NCBI GenBank assembly: GCA_964615285.1
Contig: CAZTND010000054.1
Span: 1-8,563 of the forward strand
Direction of reading: 5' to 3'
Length of the DNA stretch: 8,563 bases
Source of the DNA: RGIG4074 sp964615285
GTDB lineage: Bacteria; Bacillota; Clostridia; Christensenellales; Borkfalkiaceae
Shown: positions 6,263-8,563 of the stretch, piece after piece
Layout of the letters: each line of letters opens with the position of its first letter
Position numbering within the stretch: position 1 is the first letter of the stretch
Translations under genes and position numbers: made by a program
Notes under the pieces: model-generated
What the model was told of the DNA's origin: nothing
The model's input: only the letters and a program-made list of their open reading frames with translations
Databases searched by the model: none

Positions 6263-7045
6263 ATGAAGGAGATCTATCTTTTGAATCGTTTTACGTTCAA
6301 CGGCGCGGCGAGTTACGACCTCCCGCTCTGCGGGTTGTCTCTCGCCGAACGGGTGCGGCGGCGGTATCCGTCGGCAAAATTGTATCTGGACGAAAAGCGG
6401 GGGGAGAACGGGGAAAACCTTCTCGGCATTTCCCTGAAAAATCTCGCCGATTACCCCTTTGAACGCCGCCGCCTGCAGCAGAAAATATTGCTCGATCTTC
6501 TGCGCGGCGGCGTGCTCGTCGAGGATCTGGAAAGCGTGTATATCGAAGAAAGCGTACAGATCGAAGAGGGCGCTTTTATCGGGCATGGGTGCTATATAGA
6601 GCGCGATTGTTTCATCGGCGCCGGCAGCCGCGTGGGCCCGTATGCCTACCTTCGGAAGGGCAGCCGCGTGGGCAGGCAATGCCGCGTGGGGGATTTTACT
6701 GAGATGAAGAATGCCTCTTTGGGCGACGGGAGCAAGATGGCGCATCTTTCCTACCTCGGCGACGCTTCGGTGGGCAGGAACTGCAACATCGGCTGCGGCG
6801 CCGTGTTCGTCAATTACGACGGCAGGGCAAAGCATCGCACCGTGGTGGGGGACGATTGCTTCATCGGCAGCAACTGCAACCTGGTCGCGCCCGTGTTCGT
6901 GGGGAACGGGGCGTACATCGCCTGCGGCTCCACGCTCACGCGCAGCCTGGAGGCGGGGGACTTCTGCATCGCCCGCGCGCGGGAAACGGTCAAAAAGGGG
7001 CGGGGCTCCGCCTATTATGCCGAGGACAGGGATGCGCCCCGATAG
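6263..7045 (+). CDS. GlmU-like N-acetyltransferase without nucleotidyltransferase domain
   Basis: Left-handed beta-helix acyltransferase resembling the C-terminal half of GlmU, which acetylates glucosamine-1-phosphate on the way to UDP-GlcNAc. From ATG 6263 it is 260 aa, against about 450 for full GlmU. Residues about 60-98 match the GlmU linker (LADYPFERRRLQQKI, GVLVEDLESVYI). The hexapeptide-repeat helix runs from about 93 to 240. Counterparts of E. coli GlmU residues are visible: R131, K149 in FTEMKN, H161 and Y164 in AHLSYLGD, NIGCG, NYDG, K190 and S203 in FIGSN. The catalytic histidine is thus kept. The first ~60 residues lack the LxxGxGTRM nucleotide-binding loop; LPLCGLSLAERV may be a relic of the lost domain. 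It follows sigK by 27 bases with a strong ribosome binding site, so it is likely co-transcribed. It may supply amino-sugar precursors in the mother cell, or be half of a split GlmU. Fold is sure, substrate inferred. Confidence 0.87.
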   Translation: MKEIYLLNRFTFNGAASYDLPLCGLSLAERVRRRYPSAKLYLDEKRGENGENLLGISLKNLADYPFERRRLQQKILLDLLRGGVLVEDLESVYIEESVQIEEGAFIGHGCYIERDCFIGAGSRVGPYAYLRKGSRVGRQCRVGDFTEMKNASLGDGSKMAHLSYLGDASVGRNCNIGCGAVFVNYDGRAKHRTVVGDDCFIGSNCNLVAPVFVGNGAYIACGSTLTRSLEAGDFCIARARETVKKGRGSAYYAEDRDAPR

Positions 7046-7098
7046 GGAAGAGGCAGCGAACTGCGGTAAAAAAGCAAATTCTTTTTCGTTCCGAACGA

Positions 7099-7133
7099 TT
7101 GCCCCGCCGCAGGGAAAGCCCGCGGCGGGGCAG
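7099..7133. terminator. GC-rich hairpin between convergent genes, possible terminator
   Basis: A perfect 10-bp stem (7101-7110 with 7122-7131), extendable by a T-A pair, encloses an 11-base loop. It lies 55 bases after the acetyltransferase stop and 34 bases before the end of the convergent transporter gene. It lacks an immediate T run on either strand; TTTT follows only about 25 bases later on the plus strand. A two-way terminator is plausible from position but not canonical. Confidence 0.5.
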
Positions 7134-7165
7134 CCATGTCCGGATCTTTTGCCGAAACGGAATGA

Positions 7166-8563
7166 TCAGAGGTCAAGGAACACGCCGCTGATGAGGATGG
7201 CGAGCATGCAGAGCGGCGCGATGATGCGCACCATGATGCGGAAATATTTGCTCTTCCGGCTCTCCCGGCGCCAGCCGATCTCGTCCGTCAGCGCCCGCGT
7301 GTCCGTGAAGAAGCCTGCCAGCAGGCAGGTGATGATGGCGACGACGGGCATGAGCAGCGTGTTGGAAAAATAGTCCAGCATGTCGAGGATGGTCATGTCG
7401 CCGATGCCGATCATGGAGAGCGGGCCGAACCCGAGCGAGGACAGGCAGCCGAGCACGAGCATGAAGGCGAAGGACAGCAGGCATGCCGTCAGCCGTTTGA
7501 GGCGCAGGCTTTCGCAGAGCACCGCCACGATCGCTTCCAGCAGGGAGATGGACGAGGTGAGCGCGGCGAAAAAGACGAGCAGGAAGAACACCGCGCCGAG
7601 GATCCTGCCGCCCGGCAGCGCGTTGAATACCACGGGGAGCTGTATGAACATGAGCGAGGAGCCGGATTCCTTCATTATGGCTTCTGCGTCCGCGCCGCCC
7701 GACATGGCAAAAATGGACGGAATGATGATGAGGCTCGCCACGACGGAAAAAGCGGAGTCGCACACGGCGATCTGTCCCGCCGATTTGGGAATGCTCGCCT
7801 TCTTATCCATGTAAGAGCCGTATGTGATCATGATGCACATTGCCAGCGACATCGAATAGAAGAGCTGCCCGAGGGCGGCGAGCAGCGTGGCAAAACTGAA
7901 CTCGGAAAAGTCGGGCACGAAAAATTTCTTCACCCCTTCAAAGGAACCCGGCTGGCACAGGACGTATACCATCAGGGAAACGGCGATGATCGCCAGCAGG
8001 GGCATGAGGATCTTGCTCATGCGCTCGATGCCCTTCTGCACGCCGCCCGCCACGATGAGTACGGTCACGACCGCAAAGATGAGGAAATATACGAGCGGCT
8101 GCAGGGGGTCGGCGATGAAGGACGAGAAAAAGGCGCTGCTCGTCTCCGCCGAAGCCCCCGCGCCGATGAGCTGCGCTTCGCCGCCGATGAACGCGACCAT
8201 GTAGCGCACCACCCAGCCGCCGATGACGCTGTAATAGGGCACGATGATGACGGGGACGAGCAGGCAGACGAAGCCGAACCATTTGAACTTTTTGTTCAGC
8301 GCGGTTATGGCGCCGACGATGCTCTTTCCCGTCTTTCTCCCGATGGCGATCTCGAGCATGAGCAGCACGAATCCCACCGTGACGGCGAGCGCGATGTAGC
8401 AGAACAGGAAAATACCGCCGCCGTATTGCGCGGCGAGATAGGGGAAGCGCCACAGGTTGCCCAGCCCCACCGCGGAACCTGCCGCGGCGAGCACGAAGCC
8501 GAGTTTGGAGGAAAAGCCCTTTTTCTTTCCGCTGCCGTGCCCGGGGCTGTCCTTGGCGCCGTC
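7166..8563 (-). CDS. Neurotransmitter:sodium symporter family transporter (SNF/NSS), 5' partial
   Basis: Sodium-driven uptake of amino acids or related solutes across the cytoplasmic membrane, with the LeuT fold. The frame is open to the right edge (465 codons seen), so the start codon is outside; the first visible residues are polar and basic, followed by SSKLGFVLAAAGSAVG. Helix 1 carries the signature GSAVGLGNLWRFPY, which in LeuT holds sodium ligands and the unwound substrate site. Helix 6 shows ALGQLFYSMSLAM and ITYGSYM, and helix 8 FFAALTSSISLLE, with the TS pair equivalent to the second sodium site. Eleven membrane helices can be counted, the last being the C-terminal LCMLAILISGVFLDL. 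Eleven helices is usual for bacterial members such as MhsT and Tyt1, against 12 in LeuT. It converges on the sigK-acetyltransferase unit. The substrate cannot be told from sequence; amino acids are the commonest. Confidence 0.94.
   Translation of the reverse strand, partial: DGAKDSPGHGSGKKKGFSSKLGFVLAAAGSAVGLGNLWRFPYLAAQYGGGIFLFCYIALAVTVGFVLLMLEIAIGRKTGKSIVGAITALNKKFKWFGFVCLLVPVIIVPYYSVIGGWVVRYMVAFIGGEAQLIGAGASAETSSAFFSSFIADPLQPLVYFLIFAVVTVLIVAGGVQKGIERMSKILMPLLAIIAVSLMVYVLCQPGSFEGVKKFFVPDFSEFSFATLLAALGQLFYSMSLAMCIMITYGSYMDKKASIPKSAGQIAVCDSAFSVVASLIIIPSIFAMSGGADAEAIMKESGSSLMFIQLPVVFNALPGGRILGAVFFLLVFFAALTSSISLLEAIVAVLCESLRLKRLTACLLSFAFMLVLGCLSSLGFGPLSMIGIGDMTILDMLDYFSNTLLMPVVAIITCLLAGFFTDTRALTDEIGWRRESRKSKYFRIMVRIIAPLCMLAILISGVFLDL

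Noticed and set aside
5513..6835. 440-codon open frame on the minus strand
   Set aside because: Runs antisense through sigK and most of the acetyltransferase, both clearly real. The translation is low in motif content (many H, A, F), and no ribosome binding site supports it.
1..8563. CRISPR array, toxin-antitoxin pair or phage defence cassette
   Set aside because: I looked for regularly spaced repeats and for small paired genes on both strands and saw none. All sizeable open frames are explained by the genes listed or by their shadows.

Overview
The window looks like a chromosomal segment of a spore-forming member of the Firmicutes (Bacillota), most likely a Clostridia-type gut or rumen anaerobe. 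The grounds are a recognisable sporulation sigma factor (sigK), a bacterial RNase P RNA, a GH3 glycosidase with the reversed domain order known from Ruminococcus/Butyrivibrio enzymes, AGGAGG-type ribosome binding sites, and a putative TM1586-type nitroreductase common in Clostridia. The left ~0.9 kb is visibly richer in A+T than the rest and belongs to a mobile element. No species can be named from the sequence alone.

Layout, left to right. (1) 1-~886: right-hand end of an integrated element, ending in the 3' part of a large serine recombinase gene. (2) 883-959, minus: tRNA-Val(CAC) with its own promoter. The recombinase frame runs through the 3' half of this tRNA on the opposite strand and stops there, so this is very probably the integration junction. 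(3) 1119-4160, minus: a membrane-tethered GH3 beta-glycosidase with permuted domains, followed by a terminator. (4) 4318-4669, minus: rnpB, the RNase P RNA, with promoter and terminator. (5) 4762-5302, minus: a broken nitroreductase gene that has lost its N-terminal part and has a frame change. (6) 5485-7045, plus: a probable two-gene operon. It starts from a sigma-E-like promoter, then pro-sigK, then a GlmU-like acetyltransferase without the nucleotidyltransferase domain. (7) 7166-8563, minus, running off the right edge: a sodium-coupled neurotransmitter:sodium symporter family transporter with 11 membrane helices.

How the genes fit together. Most are housekeeping or niche genes (RNase P, tRNA, sugar release at the cell surface, amino-acid uptake) that share no single pathway. 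The one functional unit is sigK plus the acetyltransferase. The promoter-like sequence matches what is known of sigK control (sigma-E in the mother cell), and the N-terminal hydrophobic pro-sequence implies proteolytic activation. The downstream acetyltransferase may therefore be supplied late in sporulation for amino-sugar precursors, which is an inference.

I found no CRISPR array, defence cassette or clearly new multi-gene system. The most unusual points are the recombinase whose coding end lies inside the tRNA and which lacks its zinc ribbon, the doubly anchored permuted GH3 enzyme, and the nucleotidyltransferase-less GlmU behind sigK.
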